Source: an uncultured Lentisphaeria bacterium
GTDB taxonomy: Bacteria > Verrucomicrobiota > Lentisphaeria > Victivallales > UBA1829
NCBI GenBank assembly: GCA_905197955.1
Contig: CAJKAR010000027.1
Coordinates: 1-64,000, forward strand
Direction: 5' to 3'
Length of the DNA stretch: 64,000 nt
Shown one piece after another: positions 29,511-39,420 of this stretch (its first letter is position 1; each line of letters opens with the position of its first letter). The notes beneath the pieces are model-generated. The model searched no databases. It was not told the origin of the DNA and saw nothing but the letters and a program-made list of their open reading frames with translations. The position numbers and the translations under genes are program-made.

Positions 29511-30413
29511 ATGGAACTGCTTTATGAAATACAGGTGGACAACGGCGCACGCTATCATGCCATCGGCGATGAATCCCTGATGCTCAAACCGGAAGAATAC
29601 TGCGTTGTCCGCAAGGACTTCTATACCGACTACGCCCGCGTTATCAAAATCTGCCGCGAAGCCACCCCCGAGGATCACACGCAGGAACCGCAGGGACCGG
29701 ACAAAAAAACCGAAACACCGATCATTCAGCGCAAAGCAACCGTTGTGGATCAGAGCAAAGCACATGAAAACCTCGCCCGGGCAAAATCCGCCATGAGAAC
29801 CGCCGCTCAGCATGTCGAACTGCTGCAGCTGCCCATGAAACTGATCAATGCGCATTATTCATTCGACGGCAAACTCGTCACGATCCAGTTCAGCGCCGAA
29901 GGAAGAGTCGATTTCCGGGAACTGGTCAAGCAGCTCTCTTCCGCCCTCAATACCAGAATCGAACTGCGCCAGATCGGGGTCCGGGATGAAACCGCGGCAA
30001 TCGGCGGAATCGCTCCATGCGGACGCATCCTCTGCTGCTGTTCCTTCCTCAAGAATTTTGCGTCCATCAATGTGAAAATGGCAAAGGAGCAGGATCTGTC
30101 GCTGACGCCATCCACAATCTCGGGAGTCTGCGGAAGACTGAAATGCTGTCTGAAATATGAACACGAAGGCTATCTCGAAATGGAAAAAACCATGCCACGC
30201 CGCGGCGACTGCTGCGAATGCGTGGAAGGACGAGGACGGGTTGTGGACCGCAATCTGCTCACTCAGAAGGTGACTGTCTGTCTCGATGAGACGAACCGGA
30301 CAGTCATCTGCCATCGCGATGAAGTCACCGTGGTCTATCCCGAAAAACATAAATACTCGAAAAAATCCGGAGGAGCCAACTCCGGGAAAAATGAGAAAAA
30401 TTCCGAGGATTGA
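29511..30413 (+). CDS. ricT: RicT/YaaT-like protein (PSP1 domain)
   Basis: 300 aa from ATG 29511, with GGAG 10 nt upstream; an in-frame TTG two codons earlier is less likely. The PSP1 C-terminal domain is clear: VTIQFSAEGRVDFRELVKQL, RIELRQIGVRDETA, GGIAPCGRILCCCSFL and SGVCGRLKCCLKYEHEGY, with the clustered cysteines that bind [4Fe-4S] in the Ric complex. A charged linker (residues 55-90) is inserted near the N-terminus. In Bacillus this protein helps RNase Y processing. Downstream sits a zinc-ribbon gene 18 bp away. Confidence 0.88.
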   Translation: MELLYEIQVDNGARYHAIGDESLMLKPEEYCVVRKDFYTDYARVIKICREATPEDHTQEPQGPDKKTETPIIQRKATVVDQSKAHENLARAKSAMRTAAQHVELLQLPMKLINAHYSFDGKLVTIQFSAEGRVDFRELVKQLSSALNTRIELRQIGVRDETAAIGGIAPCGRILCCCSFLKNFASINVKMAKEQDLSLTPSTISGVCGRLKCCLKYEHEGYLEMEKTMPRRGDCCECVEGRGRVVDRNLLTQKVTVCLDETNRTVICHRDEVTVVYPEKHKYSKKSGGANSGKNEKNSED

Positions 30414-30431
30414 ACAAAAAAGAGGTCCGGA

Positions 30432-30797
30432 ATGAAAGTCGGCGATCCCATTCAATGCCCGCACTGCGGCGCGGATTCCTTTCTGAAAAAAGAGTCGGTC
30501 ATGGACGGCTGGACCAAAGTCGGCGAGGTGCTGAAATGCGCCTCCTGTTCCGCTGTCATCGCCAAGGTGCAGGAAGCAGAGTCCAACTCTCAAAAAGCAT
30601 CTGACGCGGCGGAGCGGCTGAAAAAATTCCTCGGTGCGGAAGAGGAAAAGCCGATCCACCTCTCCCTGGATCAGGCCGACAAGCGCTTCTGCAAAGACTG
30701 TGTCAATCTGGTTCAGCATCCGTTCGTCCTGCGCTGCGCCATCGACGGTCACACGGTCAATCCAATGGATGACTGCGACCGTTTCCAGTCCAGATAA
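30432..30797 (+). CDS. Zinc-ribbon protein of unknown function
   Basis: 121 aa. Two CxxC pairs form an N-terminal zinc ribbon (CPHCGAD, residues 9-12, and CASC, residues 37-40). A second Cys group lies in the C-terminal part (CKDC and CAIDGHTVNPMDDC). A Glu/Ala-rich helix links them. The C-terminal CKDCxxxxxxxxVLRC...C layout is common in small metal-binding proteins of unknown role. It starts 18 bp after ricT and is probably co-transcribed with it and with the downstream GH2 gene. Confidence 0.7.
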   Translation: MKVGDPIQCPHCGADSFLKKESVMDGWTKVGEVLKCASCSAVIAKVQEAESNSQKASDAAERLKKFLGAEEEKPIHLSLDQADKRFCKDCVNLVQHPFVLRCAIDGHTVNPMDDCDRFQSR

Positions 30798-30828
30798 ATC
30801 TTCCCACCTGATCAGAAGGAGGTTCGAT

Positions 30829-33210
30829 ATGCGGGAAAAAATTTCTTTCAATCGCGACTGGCGTTTTCTCGAAGGCCCTTTTGAAACAATCACTCCAACG
30901 ACCAAGGCGGCCATGTATCTTTCCGCCAAAACGGAACGCCTCAAATGGGGTCCCGGAACCTACACACACAACGATATTCCGGACTGCTGGGATCTCAACG
31001 GAGAACTGCCCGCCGAACGCTGGAAGGCAGTCGATCTGCCGCACGACTACATCATCGAACGGACTCCCGATCCGATGGAACCCGGAGCTCTCGGGTTCTT
31101 CCGCTACGATGATGCATGGTATCGAAAGCATTTTGAAGTGTCGCCGGAAGACCGGGGAAGAAGAATCGCCATCTATTTTGAAGGAATCACCGGAATCTCC
31201 GATCTCTACCTGAACGGCTGTTTTTTGAAACACAACGATGGCAGTTATGTCTCGTTTGAAGTCGATATTACCGATCTTGTCCGTTTCGACCGGGAAAATG
31301 TTCTTGCCGTTCATGTCGATCCGCGCGTTCAGGAGGGCTGGTGGTATGCAGGGGGCGGCATCTACCGGAATGTCTGGCTGGTCAAGACCGATCCCATCGC
31401 GGTGGATCTCTGGGGAGTGTTCGTTCCGGTCCGGAAGCGCGAGGGGGATTGCTGGGATGTGCCGGTTGAAGTTACTTTGCGCAATACGGGCTATGAAGAG
31501 GAATCTGTCAGGGTGCTTTGTGAAATCATCTCCCCGAAAGGGGAAAAGGTCGGAGAGATTCCGCTGGAAGGCTCCGTCCCCGCGCGGGATAAAACTCTCC
31601 TGACCGGATGCGGAACGCTTGCCTCTCCGGAGCTCTGGGATCTGGATGCACCGAATCTCTATACTCTGAAGGTAACAGTCAGCAAGCGGACCGGCGGAAC
31701 ATTCGAGACATGCGATCTTCTGGAACAGCGTTTCGGATTCCGCGAAATTGTCATAACGCCGGACCGCGGACTCTTCCTCAATGGAAAGAACATTAAAATC
31801 AAGGGAGTCTGCGCGCACCTCGACTTCGGACTGACAGGAAAGGCGGTTCCAGACAATCTCTGCCGCTACAAGATGCAGCTCTGCAAAGAGATGGGCGCCA
31901 ATGCGTTCCGTACCAGTCACTATCCGCACCAGGAGGCGGTGATGGACGCCTGCGACGAACTCGGACTCCTGGTGATGGACGAAACCCGCAGATTCGAATC
32001 CAATGAAGAGGCCCTCGCCCAGATGGAAATGCTTGTCCGGCGCGACCGCAACCGCCCGTCCGTCTTTCTCTGGTCCACCGGGAACGAGGAGATGGCGTAT
32101 CACGGCATGGAACAGGGACACCGGATTCAACGCGCGCTGAGCCATGCCATCCGGAAACTCGATCCGACCAGGCCCATAACCACTGCAATGACCAATCTTC
32201 AGGATACGACCGTCGGAGCGATCTGCGATGTCATCGGCGTCAACTACAGTTTCCGCTGCATGGAGGAAGTGCACAGCCGCTTTCCGGAAAAGCCGTTTGT
32301 CTCCAGTGAAAACTGCGCAGTCGGTTCCACACGCGGCTGGTACTGCGGAGACAGTCCCGAACGGGGACTTCTCGACGCACGCGACCGCGATCCGGGACCC
32401 GACAGTTTTCAGGTCTTCGGTCGCGAAAAAACATGGCAGTACATCATGGAGCATCCGTGGCTCGCAGGCGGATTCCAATGGGACGCTTTCGAACACCGGG
32501 GCGAGGCGGTCTGGCCCCGTCTGAGCTCCGTTTCCGGAGCACTGGATCTCTTCCTCCAGAAAAAGGACGCTTTCTATCAGAACCAGTCGCACTGGATCAA
32601 AAAGCCGATGATTCATCTGCTGCCACACTGGACGCATCCCGGATTCGAAGGAATCCCCATCTCCGTATGGGTCTATACCAACTGCGAAGAGGCGGAACTT
32701 TTCCTCAACGGGAAAAGTCTCGGAAAACAGCGCATCGAACCGTGGGGACACGCCGAATGGAAAGTTCCCTATGAACCCGGAAAACTCGAAGCAGTGGGCT
32801 TTCTCGGCGGAGAACGCAAAGTCTCCGATCTCCGGGAAACCACCGGACCGGCAGCCGCCTTGAAACTGTTGCTGGAAAATGCTCCTGTTTCCGCAAATGG
32901 AGAAGATATCGCCCTCTTCACCTGTCTGGCGATCGATGAGCAGGGACGCGAAGTGCCGAACGCATCCCCCTTTGTTCATTTCGACTGTGTCAAAGGAGGC
33001 AGAATCCTCGGAACCGGCTCCGCCAACACCGATCACGTCCCGGTCCCTGCGCCGGAACGGAGAATGTTTGCAGGACGCATCAGCATCGCTCTCAAGCCCG
33101 AACTGCCGGCAGAGGGAACAAAAGAGATCGAAACCGTTCTGATCGCCAGTGCCAATGGTCTCCGCAGTGCGGTTCTCTCCACTGTTTTCCGGGCAGCTCC
33201 GGAAGCCTGA
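30829..33210 (+). CDS. Glycoside hydrolase family 2 protein (beta-galactosidase-like)
   Basis: 793 aa from ATG 30829, preceded by AAGGAGGTTCGAT. Domain order is GH2: sugar-binding jelly roll (about 1-190, FNRDWRF, WKAVDLPHDYIIE, VQEGWWYAGGGIYRNVWL), immunoglobulin-like domain (about 190-310), TIM barrel (310-590), and two C-terminal beta domains. Catalytic residues are acid/base E420 in LWSTGNEE and nucleophile E494 in VSSENCAV. There is no signal peptide, so it acts in the cytoplasm on imported oligosaccharides. Substrate could be beta-galactoside, beta-glucuronide or beta-mannoside; sequence leans to beta-galactosidase. Confidence 0.9.
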   Translation: MREKISFNRDWRFLEGPFETITPTTKAAMYLSAKTERLKWGPGTYTHNDIPDCWDLNGELPAERWKAVDLPHDYIIERTPDPMEPGALGFFRYDDAWYRKHFEVSPEDRGRRIAIYFEGITGISDLYLNGCFLKHNDGSYVSFEVDITDLVRFDRENVLAVHVDPRVQEGWWYAGGGIYRNVWLVKTDPIAVDLWGVFVPVRKREGDCWDVPVEVTLRNTGYEEESVRVLCEIISPKGEKVGEIPLEGSVPARDKTLLTGCGTLASPELWDLDAPNLYTLKVTVSKRTGGTFETCDLLEQRFGFREIVITPDRGLFLNGKNIKIKGVCAHLDFGLTGKAVPDNLCRYKMQLCKEMGANAFRTSHYPHQEAVMDACDELGLLVMDETRRFESNEEALAQMEMLVRRDRNRPSVFLWSTGNEEMAYHGMEQGHRIQRALSHAIRKLDPTRPITTAMTNLQDTTVGAICDVIGVNYSFRCMEEVHSRFPEKPFVSSENCAVGSTRGWYCGDSPERGLLDARDRDPGPDSFQVFGREKTWQYIMEHPWLAGGFQWDAFEHRGEAVWPRLSSVSGALDLFLQKKDAFYQNQSHWIKKPMIHLLPHWTHPGFEGIPISVWVYTNCEEAELFLNGKSLGKQRIEPWGHAEWKVPYEPGKLEAVGFLGGERKVSDLRETTGPAAALKLLLENAPVSANGEDIALFTCLAIDEQGREVPNASPFVHFDCVKGGRILGTGSANTDHVPVPAPERRMFAGRISIALKPELPAEGTKEIETVLIASANGLRSAVLSTVFRAAPEA

Positions 33211-33657
33211 AAAAACGGATGGGGAAAAAGTTCCGGAATCCTGTCACCAGTTCTGCAAGAATTTTCAACATCGCAATGCCCTCTGGAAAAATCCAGGGCG
33301 GCATTGCATAGAACTCTCCAAGAATGAGAATCTCATTGGGGGAAAAAATCTTTATACATCGTCCATTCTTCTTTCCGCGACAGAAACATAAAATCAGCGA
33401 TCCGATTCTCAAGATTCCCATCCATCGTTCCTGAATTGATCGGCCAAAACCGTATTCTCTCTTTTTTCATTTCGTCATCACGATCTTGAGTTCTATCATA
33501 CAAGCGGAGAAGTGGTTCCATGGAATCAAGACTTTTCATTGAAATCGAAAAGACTGTTTTACGGAGCACCCTGTCCAAGGGCCCGCAGGAAGGGAAATTT
33601 GATTTTTTCCTTTTTTCGTCCTATATTAATCTAAACTTCTAAAATAAGGATATGCAC
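33211..33657. other. Intergenic region, no supported gene
   Basis: About 450 bp between the GH2 gene and fucU. A minus-strand frame (33333-33578, 81 codons) is open but has no ribosome-binding site and an odd composition, so I leave it out. The last 60 bases are AT-rich and end with AAATAAGGA before fucU. Confidence 0.4.
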
Positions 33658-34074
33658 ATGCTGAAAGGGATTTCTCCACTACTCTCTCCGGAACTGCTGA
33701 AAATTTTAAGCGAAATGGGACATGGTGATACCATTGTCCTTTCCGATGCTCATTTTCCCTCTCATACACTGGGACCGCAAGTAGTCCGGATGGATGGCAT
33801 AAAAATTCCCGATCTGCTGAAAGCGTTCATGCCGTTATGGGAACTGGATTCTTATACGGAGACCCCTTTCTGCATGATGCAGCCGCTTCTGGGAGACAAG
33901 CTGGATATGGATTATGTGAAGAGCTGTTCGGAAATTCTGGGCTGTCAGCCGACATATATTGAACGGTATGCCTTCTATGAAAAAGCAAAAAAAGCCTATG
34001 CGGTCATTCATACGGGAGAAACGCGCCAATACGGGAATATTCTGCTGCAAAAAGGCGTTATTATTTCCGCTTGA
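33658..34074 (+). CDS. fucU: L-fucose mutarotase, RbsD/FucU family
   Basis: 138 aa from ATG 33658 (AAGGA 7 nt upstream; an ATG 6 nt earlier is too close). It shows the family start MLKGISPLLSPELLKILSEMGHGDTIVLSDAHFP with catalytic His in GHGD and DAHFP, and the C-terminal YGNILLQKGVI. FucU and RbsD interconvert anomers of fucose or ribose. The length and the SYTETPFCMMQP stretch favour FucU. A strong terminator follows, so it is monocistronic. Fucose use suits a mucin-degrading lifestyle. Confidence 0.9.
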   Translation: MLKGISPLLSPELLKILSEMGHGDTIVLSDAHFPSHTLGPQVVRMDGIKIPDLLKAFMPLWELDSYTETPFCMMQPLLGDKLDMDYVKSCSEILGCQPTYIERYAFYEKAKKAYAVIHTGETRQYGNILLQKGVIISA

Positions 34075-34092
34075 CCAGCGTCCGAACAAAAG

Positions 34093-34146
34093 AACGACTT
34101 TTGAAACAGAAAACAAACCGTCTTCTTTTCAAAAGTCGTTTTTTAT
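34093..34146. terminator. Strong hairpin terminator between fucU and the large glycosidase gene
   Basis: AACGACTTTTGAAA (34093-34106) pairs with TTTCAAAAGTCGTT (34127-34140), a 14-bp perfect stem followed by TTTTATT. The convergent gene ends at 34162, so the hairpin may serve both directions. Confidence 0.85.
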
Positions 34147-34161
34147 TGTAAGGGACTGATG

Positions 34162-37100
34162 CTATCTGACGATTTCAAAGAAGGGAGTCGCTCCGTTTGG
34201 AAGGGTCGCCGTATTAATTTCAGCGATCCAGTATTTTCCATCGCGTTTCAGCGGCAGCGGCGCACGGCGAACCCCGTTCACAGAGAGCGGATAGAGCTTG
34301 TACTCGCCATCCGCAAGGGCCAGACGCACCTGAAAGACGCCGGTCCGCATCAAAACCGGAAAACGTCCCGGATCCAGAACGGTGACGCGGTCGGAAGTCA
34401 TCCGCATGCCCGTTGCGGCCTGCTCCGTAATAATCGCCAGAACCATGCGGCTCGATTCCTTCAGAGGTTTGCCGTCAACGGAAGTCAGCGCAATCGTCGA
34501 ATTGAGTCCGCGCTTGAGAATCTCAAGGACCGGGAAACGCGCAGTGTTGCCTGCCAGCTGCGCCGCAGCTTCCGTCATCGGAGTGGATACGCTCAGGGAG
34601 CAGGAGGCCTGATTCAGAAGCAGTTCACCGGTATCGCTCTCGAAAATCTGCGCCTCCGGATTGCTCCGGTTTCCGGCGGGAAGAATCTGCCGGGACTTCA
34701 AGTAATCGACCGTCTTTTTTAGCGAAAACGTGCTCTTGTCCGCAGATCCGACTTCACTGAAGAAGAGCTCCATCTTTGCCTGAGATCCTCCGACAGGCGC
34801 CAGAGTCAGGCAGGAGGGCGTTCTCCGGAGATCGAATGCCGAAGTGCTTTTGAACGGAATATCCGTCACACGCAAACCGAAACCGGTCAGGAGCGAGAGC
34901 TTCGACTGTTCCGAATTCACCGCACTCTCCGGCGGACAATTCCGCAAATACGCTCTGTCATACGCCACTTCCACCCGGTTCTTCGATTTTCTGACATCGC
35001 CGCGCCCGAAAAGGCACGCCCCCAGAAACTCATTCGCCCGGTGAAGCGGCGAATCGTAGACCCGGAAGGCATCCGGACCTTTCGGCGGATTGTAGATCAG
35101 ATCCGGATTCCGGTCGAGCCACACCGCGCCTTGATGAACAAACACTCCGCCGAAGTTCTGAAGCGCCGCATACGCAGGAAACGTCAGAGCATTCTCATAC
35201 TGATACTGGTTCGCATAGCAGTGATTCTGCTCCGTCACCAGAATCGGACGATCCGCAAGGCGCGAAGCTGACGCCGTCAGGAAGTGCGGCACCGCCAGCT
35301 CAATGGAACTGCTCTGCACATACTGCGTCCCCGCCTCTCCCCAGCCGCCTCGCGGATGGTTGAAATAGGTATTGATGGAAACCGCATCGCTGCACTCCGC
35401 ACGCAGTCCGCTGTGACGAATCTGCTTGCCACAGTTGTACTGCGTCACCAGGCCCGGATATCCCAGTTTGCGAATCTCCGTCACGCACCATTTCTGAAGA
35501 TCCGAAAGACAATGAAACAGAAATTCGTTCCAGTCCCGGTTCTCCTGATTGTTCACCCAGTAGCGCTGCGGCTCCGCCAGTTTCTCAAGCGATTCAGCTT
35601 CCACAACTCCCCCCCAGGCTTTTTTCACTCCGGCAAATGACCCGTATTTTTTCATCAGAAACGCATGCCAGCGTTCCAGCAGATGCTGTTTCTGCTCCTT
35701 CGGCAGCCGCGCATAGTAGTGAATTCCGAGTTCCAGCTCATTGCTGAATTCCATGCAGAGAATCGCAGGCTCATCCTTCCAGGCGGTTCCGGTGTAGGGA
35801 TTCACATGGTTCAGAAGCTGCTTCACAAGACGCTTCCACGCGTCGCGCACCGCAGGATCGCCGATGATGAAGCGGAACCGCCCCTCTAGAGTGTCCTGAC
35901 TGTTCCAATACCGTTTCCCCAGCGACCCGTAATTCAGATTGACATAAAAGTAAATCCCCTGTTTCTTCCCCTCCGCCACCAGATAATCCATGAAATCAAG
36001 CCATTTAGCCTGATACTCAAGTTCATCCCCGCTTTTCCGGTTATCCGGAATGACGCCGATCCTCAATGCGTTATATCCCTGTCTGCGCATGAGAGAACAG
36101 AACAGCGGGACATCCTTGCTGCGATCGCGTTTGATCTTCATCCGCTCGCCGATGCGGAACAGACGGTCGCATCCCCCCTCTGCAAATCCGAAAAACCGCT
36201 GCTCCACACCGGGCAGTTTTTCAAACTCCAACCCTCCGCCCGGCGAAAAGCGGATTCTTCCATATTTCCCCGCGGGCCCCGGAGCCAGAAAGCGATCCAG
36301 ATCGATCGCGGAACCTTTGACCACCTGAAGATCCGGAAAATCAGAAACCTTCCATGTGCCATCCGGCGTGAACTCGTTCATCCCAATGCCGACCTCCCTC
36401 GAGGCAAAACTCGCCGCACCGACAATCCAGACCGAATTTCCTTTCGTGGAAAGCGTAACTGCCGCGACCTCCTTGCCCGGCAGCCGGAAGCGCGAAAGAA
36501 AAAATCCTCCTTTCCGGTCCTGCTTGACCGGTATTTCACAGACCTTCTTTGCATTGGGACCTCCGGTGATGGCAATCCAGTCCACCACATCGCGTCCGGC
36601 GACGAGCTCGTATTCCGCGTTCAGACCGTCCGCAAAATGGAAGCGGACGCTGCCGATCGGCGCCCCCCCCTTCGGGGTCCAGCAGGAGGTGTGAAGCAGA
36701 TAGAAAAACTTCTGCCGCGGATACGGTTTCCGGAAGGGAATCCTCAACTCTTTCAGCGAGGTCCGGCAGAAACGGGAGTCAAAGGTCAGAACCGACTTTC
36801 CTCCGTTCGACGCAGGATCAATCAATGTAAATTCCATTCCGCCAAAAGAGACCAGTGCCGGATCAATCCCGTGCAAATCCTCCTCGGGGCCCTGATCCGA
36901 CCAGCCGCCCTTCCCGTCGCCGGCCTCCTCATCCGCAAAATCCCGATTCGCATAGGAGCGCAGATCCACAGGAATCACATCTTTTCCAGCGTGGAGCGGT
37001 CCTGCAAAACGATGCAGGAACGTCAGTTCCGCTGGAACACCCCCCTTCACTTTTACCGTAAACACGGCACGGGAGTCGGCAGAAGTCAGAAGACACTGCT

Positions 37101-37560
37101 TGCCGAACTTCACAATTCCCCGGTCGGAAACGGTCCTCGCGGGAAACCGCTCTCCTCCAGGATAAGTCCGGACTTTCCATCCCTGATTTCCCTGTTCCAG
37201 ATCCCCGTTCGGAAGCAGTGTTCCATTCAACGCGATATTATCGAAAAAAGTACCGTAAATCAGCTGCTTCCCTTTCGAGGAGAAACTGAAAAACTGGACC
37301 GAAACAATGCCGTCCTTCTCAGGCACAAAACTGATTTTGCAAAACTCCCAGCCCCCTTCTCTGGCAGTCAGGTCAAAAGTCACGACCTTTCCATTGAGCT
37401 CGGGCTGTTTCGGAAATTTCAGATATCGTCCTTTGCCACCCGACTCGATTTTCGCATCGTTCAGGTTCACCGATCCATGAAGATGAACTCGTCCGGAGTT
37501 CACTGCGCCAAGAGAAAAAGGCAAAAGAAGAACCGCTAGAGAATAAAATGTGATTTTCAT
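34162..37560 (-). CDS. Large secreted clan GH-A glycoside hydrolase (GH5-like)
   Basis: 1132 aa from ATG 37560, which follows GAAAGGGGAGTGTTTTTC. A signal peptide (MKITFYSLAVLLLPFSLGAV) is clear. Residues 20-430 are beta-rich, probably two carbohydrate-binding-like domains. A TIM barrel follows (about 470-830): FFGFAEGGCDRLF, YNALRIGVIPDNR, acid/base E608 in MEFSNELE, SINTYFNHP, and nucleophile E777 in LVTEQNH. The last 300 residues are again beta-rich. These catalytic positions match clan GH-A retaining enzymes; substrate unknown. It lies directly downstream of a pseudopilin gene, with an AraC regulator diverging beyond it. Confidence 0.8.
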   Translation of the reverse strand: MKITFYSLAVLLLPFSLGAVNSGRVHLHGSVNLNDAKIESGGKGRYLKFPKQPELNGKVVTFDLTAREGGWEFCKISFVPEKDGIVSVQFFSFSSKGKQLIYGTFFDNIALNGTLLPNGDLEQGNQGWKVRTYPGGERFPARTVSDRGIVKFGKQCLLTSADSRAVFTVKVKGGVPAELTFLHRFAGPLHAGKDVIPVDLRSYANRDFADEEAGDGKGGWSDQGPEEDLHGIDPALVSFGGMEFTLIDPASNGGKSVLTFDSRFCRTSLKELRIPFRKPYPRQKFFYLLHTSCWTPKGGAPIGSVRFHFADGLNAEYELVAGRDVVDWIAITGGPNAKKVCEIPVKQDRKGGFFLSRFRLPGKEVAAVTLSTKGNSVWIVGAASFASREVGIGMNEFTPDGTWKVSDFPDLQVVKGSAIDLDRFLAPGPAGKYGRIRFSPGGGLEFEKLPGVEQRFFGFAEGGCDRLFRIGERMKIKRDRSKDVPLFCSLMRRQGYNALRIGVIPDNRKSGDELEYQAKWLDFMDYLVAEGKKQGIYFYVNLNYGSLGKRYWNSQDTLEGRFRFIIGDPAVRDAWKRLVKQLLNHVNPYTGTAWKDEPAILCMEFSNELELGIHYYARLPKEQKQHLLERWHAFLMKKYGSFAGVKKAWGGVVEAESLEKLAEPQRYWVNNQENRDWNEFLFHCLSDLQKWCVTEIRKLGYPGLVTQYNCGKQIRHSGLRAECSDAVSINTYFNHPRGGWGEAGTQYVQSSSIELAVPHFLTASASRLADRPILVTEQNHCYANQYQYENALTFPAYAALQNFGGVFVHQGAVWLDRNPDLIYNPPKGPDAFRVYDSPLHRANEFLGACLFGRGDVRKSKNRVEVAYDRAYLRNCPPESAVNSEQSKLSLLTGFGLRVTDIPFKSTSAFDLRRTPSCLTLAPVGGSQAKMELFFSEVGSADKSTFSLKKTVDYLKSRQILPAGNRSNPEAQIFESDTGELLLNQASCSLSVSTPMTEAAAQLAGNTARFPVLEILKRGLNSTIALTSVDGKPLKESSRMVLAIITEQAATGMRMTSDRVTVLDPGRFPVLMRTGVFQVRLALADGEYKLYPLSVNGVRRAPLPLKRDGKYWIAEINTATLPNGATPFFEIVR

Positions 37561-37586
37561 GAAAAACACTCCCCTTTCATATTTTG

Positions 37587-38285
37587 TCATGGATAGCTAA
37601 GACGGTAATCGGATCTGCGGAAGCGTCCGCTGTTTGTATAGATCCAGCCGGTCGGCGTATAGTTCCGAAAGCAGGAATAGAAATCCGTTCCTCCGGCATG
37701 TCCGTCGGCATACCAGTTGTTCGTCCGGTTTCCATGACGGAAATGGATTCCCTTGTTGCCGTGAAAGCTCCATGTGGGAAGACCTTCCACCGTATCAATA
37801 CTATCGAACAGAACCGGAAAACGGGAGGCATGTTTCATCTTCCGGAAATCAATCCACATGGGATTGTTGTGGGCGAGTCCGCCGGAAAACACAGGATCTC
37901 CGTGAGCTTTGTCCACGCCATCACCTAGAAGAACGTAAATCCGCATCCCGTAGGTTTTCGCATAATAGTTCGTATCTTTGATCACGGAAGGATACGACGG
38001 ACAATATGCACTTTTCGGGATCGCTTTTCTCGAACCGAACACCTCCACCCCCCAGTAGTAGTTGTCCGCGCCGTCGCCCGTGACAAACTGGACGGCAAGA
38101 ACATCATTGTTCTGATCCGCATACATCCGGCAGGCAAGCCCCGTCTGCTTCAAATTCGAAATGCATGAAACCGAACGCGCCTTCGCCCGCGCAGAATTCA
38201 ATGCAGGAAGCAGCATCGCCGTAAGAATCGCAATAATCGCAATCACGATCAGAAGCTCTATCAATGTAAATTTCGACCGATCCAT
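37587..38285 (-). CDS. Type II pseudopilin-like protein with H-X9-DG motif
   Basis: 232 aa. The N-terminus MDRSKFTLIELLIVIAIIAILTAMLLP is a prepilin signal with cleavage before Phe and a Glu at position +5, followed by a long hydrophobic helix. The C-terminal domain ends with HGNRTNNWYADGH, the H-X9-DG motif found in DUF1559-type pseudopilins of Planctomycetes, Verrucomicrobia and Lentisphaerae. CGGAGAAGATTCC precedes the ATG. It is 26 bp upstream of the large glycosidase gene and is co-transcribed with it, so it probably serves that enzyme's export or surface display. Confidence 0.88.
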   Translation of the reverse strand: MDRSKFTLIELLIVIAIIAILTAMLLPALNSARAKARSVSCISNLKQTGLACRMYADQNNDVLAVQFVTGDGADNYYWGVEVFGSRKAIPKSAYCPSYPSVIKDTNYYAKTYGMRIYVLLGDGVDKAHGDPVFSGGLAHNNPMWIDFRKMKHASRFPVLFDSIDTVEGLPTWSFHGNKGIHFRHGNRTNNWYADGHAGGTDFYSCFRNYTPTGWIYTNSGRFRRSDYRLSYP

Positions 38286-38462
38286 GGAATCTTCTCCGTT
38301 CAGTTTTCAACCCTTTTTTCGCTGTGGTAAATTATACAATAAAACAAAAGGAAAACAAGAGAAGAATTATAACAAAAATATGACTTTGGGGACATTTCAT
38401 CATTGAAATCCTAAAAAATAAATGTATTTTCCAAAATAAAATTATAAGATAAGGTGATATCC

Positions 38463-39290
38463 ATGGCCAGAAAACGAGGTTTTTCCTATGCGCTTCTCGG
38501 ATCCGTGCAAAACCGGATTCCCACCCCGCTTCCGCTGTATGTCCATGCACTCGGGCACGTAACGCGCTATTTTCCATACATGGAAGATCTTCCGCCTCGG
38601 GAAGAGCCTTTTGTGGAAATCTACTGGTGCATCTCCGGCTCCGGACGTTTTTTCATTGAGGGCAAGGAACCACAGATCATGCGTCCCGGAGATGTCTTCT
38701 ACCGGCTGGAAAACGAACGCCATTACCACGAGATCGTAGAAGAACCCTGGGAGTACCGATGGCTGACTTTCGCAGGACCGCTTGCCGAACCGCTTTTAAA
38801 ATCCTACCAGTTTCCCCACAAATGTTTTCACGCGGGCAAGTGCCCTCACGAGCTGTATATGCGCCTGGAAACGCTGATGCGCGAAAAAACCGATTACAAC
38901 TTCCGGGAATCGGTTGCCGTCATCTGTTCCATTCTCGCCCGTCTCGGAGGAAGCGACGAAACCACCTCGCCGGAAGCCGGACTGACCGGTCGCGCCAAAG
39001 ATATCTGCTCCATTCACTATCAGGACCCGACCTTCGATATCAATACCCTCTCCTCCATTCTGAAAGTGAACCGCTGGACTCTGCGGCGCGCCTTCCGCCG
39101 CCATCTCAACACAACCCCGAGCGCCTTTCTGTTCGATATGCGCATGGACAATGCATTCAGACTTCTCCGGAACACCCGTCTGCCAATCGCCCAGATCGCC
39201 CGTGAATGCGGATTCGCCGACACCAGCTATTTCTGCAAAGTCATCCGTGACACCACCGGCTCTTCCCCCACCCAGCTGCGCCGATTGTAA
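38463..39290 (+). CDS. AraC-family transcription regulator
   Basis: 275 aa from ATG 38463, preceded by TAAGGTGATATCC. The N-terminal half is a cupin-like sugar-sensing domain (EEPFVEIYWCISGSGRFFIE, MRPGDVFYR). The C-terminal half has the double HTH: FDINTLSSILKVNRWTLRRAFRRH and LPIAQIARECGFADTSYFCKVIRDTTGSSPTQLRRL. It diverges from the pseudopilin-glycosidase operon across a 177-bp AT-rich gap, the usual place for a dedicated activator of a carbohydrate locus. Its ligand should be a product of the secreted glycosidase. Confidence 0.9.
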   Translation: MARKRGFSYALLGSVQNRIPTPLPLYVHALGHVTRYFPYMEDLPPREEPFVEIYWCISGSGRFFIEGKEPQIMRPGDVFYRLENERHYHEIVEEPWEYRWLTFAGPLAEPLLKSYQFPHKCFHAGKCPHELYMRLETLMREKTDYNFRESVAVICSILARLGGSDETTSPEAGLTGRAKDICSIHYQDPTFDINTLSSILKVNRWTLRRAFRRHLNTTPSAFLFDMRMDNAFRLLRNTRLPIAQIARECGFADTSYFCKVIRDTTGSSPTQLRRL

Positions 39291-39420
39291 AAAATCCATA
39301 GCCCGGAACCGCAATCACCGCAAAGCGTAAAATTTACGCAAAAAGATTTTACACATTTTCCGTTTTCCTCTTGCTTTCCCTGCACGTTTCAGCTAAATTA
39401 ACTGCGAAAAAAGGAATTTC

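Noticed and set aside
30757..33036. 759-codon open frame antisense to the GH2 gene
   Set aside because: Cys/Phe/Arg-rich shadow of a GC-rich gene; the sense strand has complete GH2 domains and catalytic residues.
33333..33578. Minus-strand frame of 81 codons between GH2 and fucU
   Set aside because: No Shine-Dalgarno, no recognisable fold, and a mixed composition; kept only as a note on the intergenic region.
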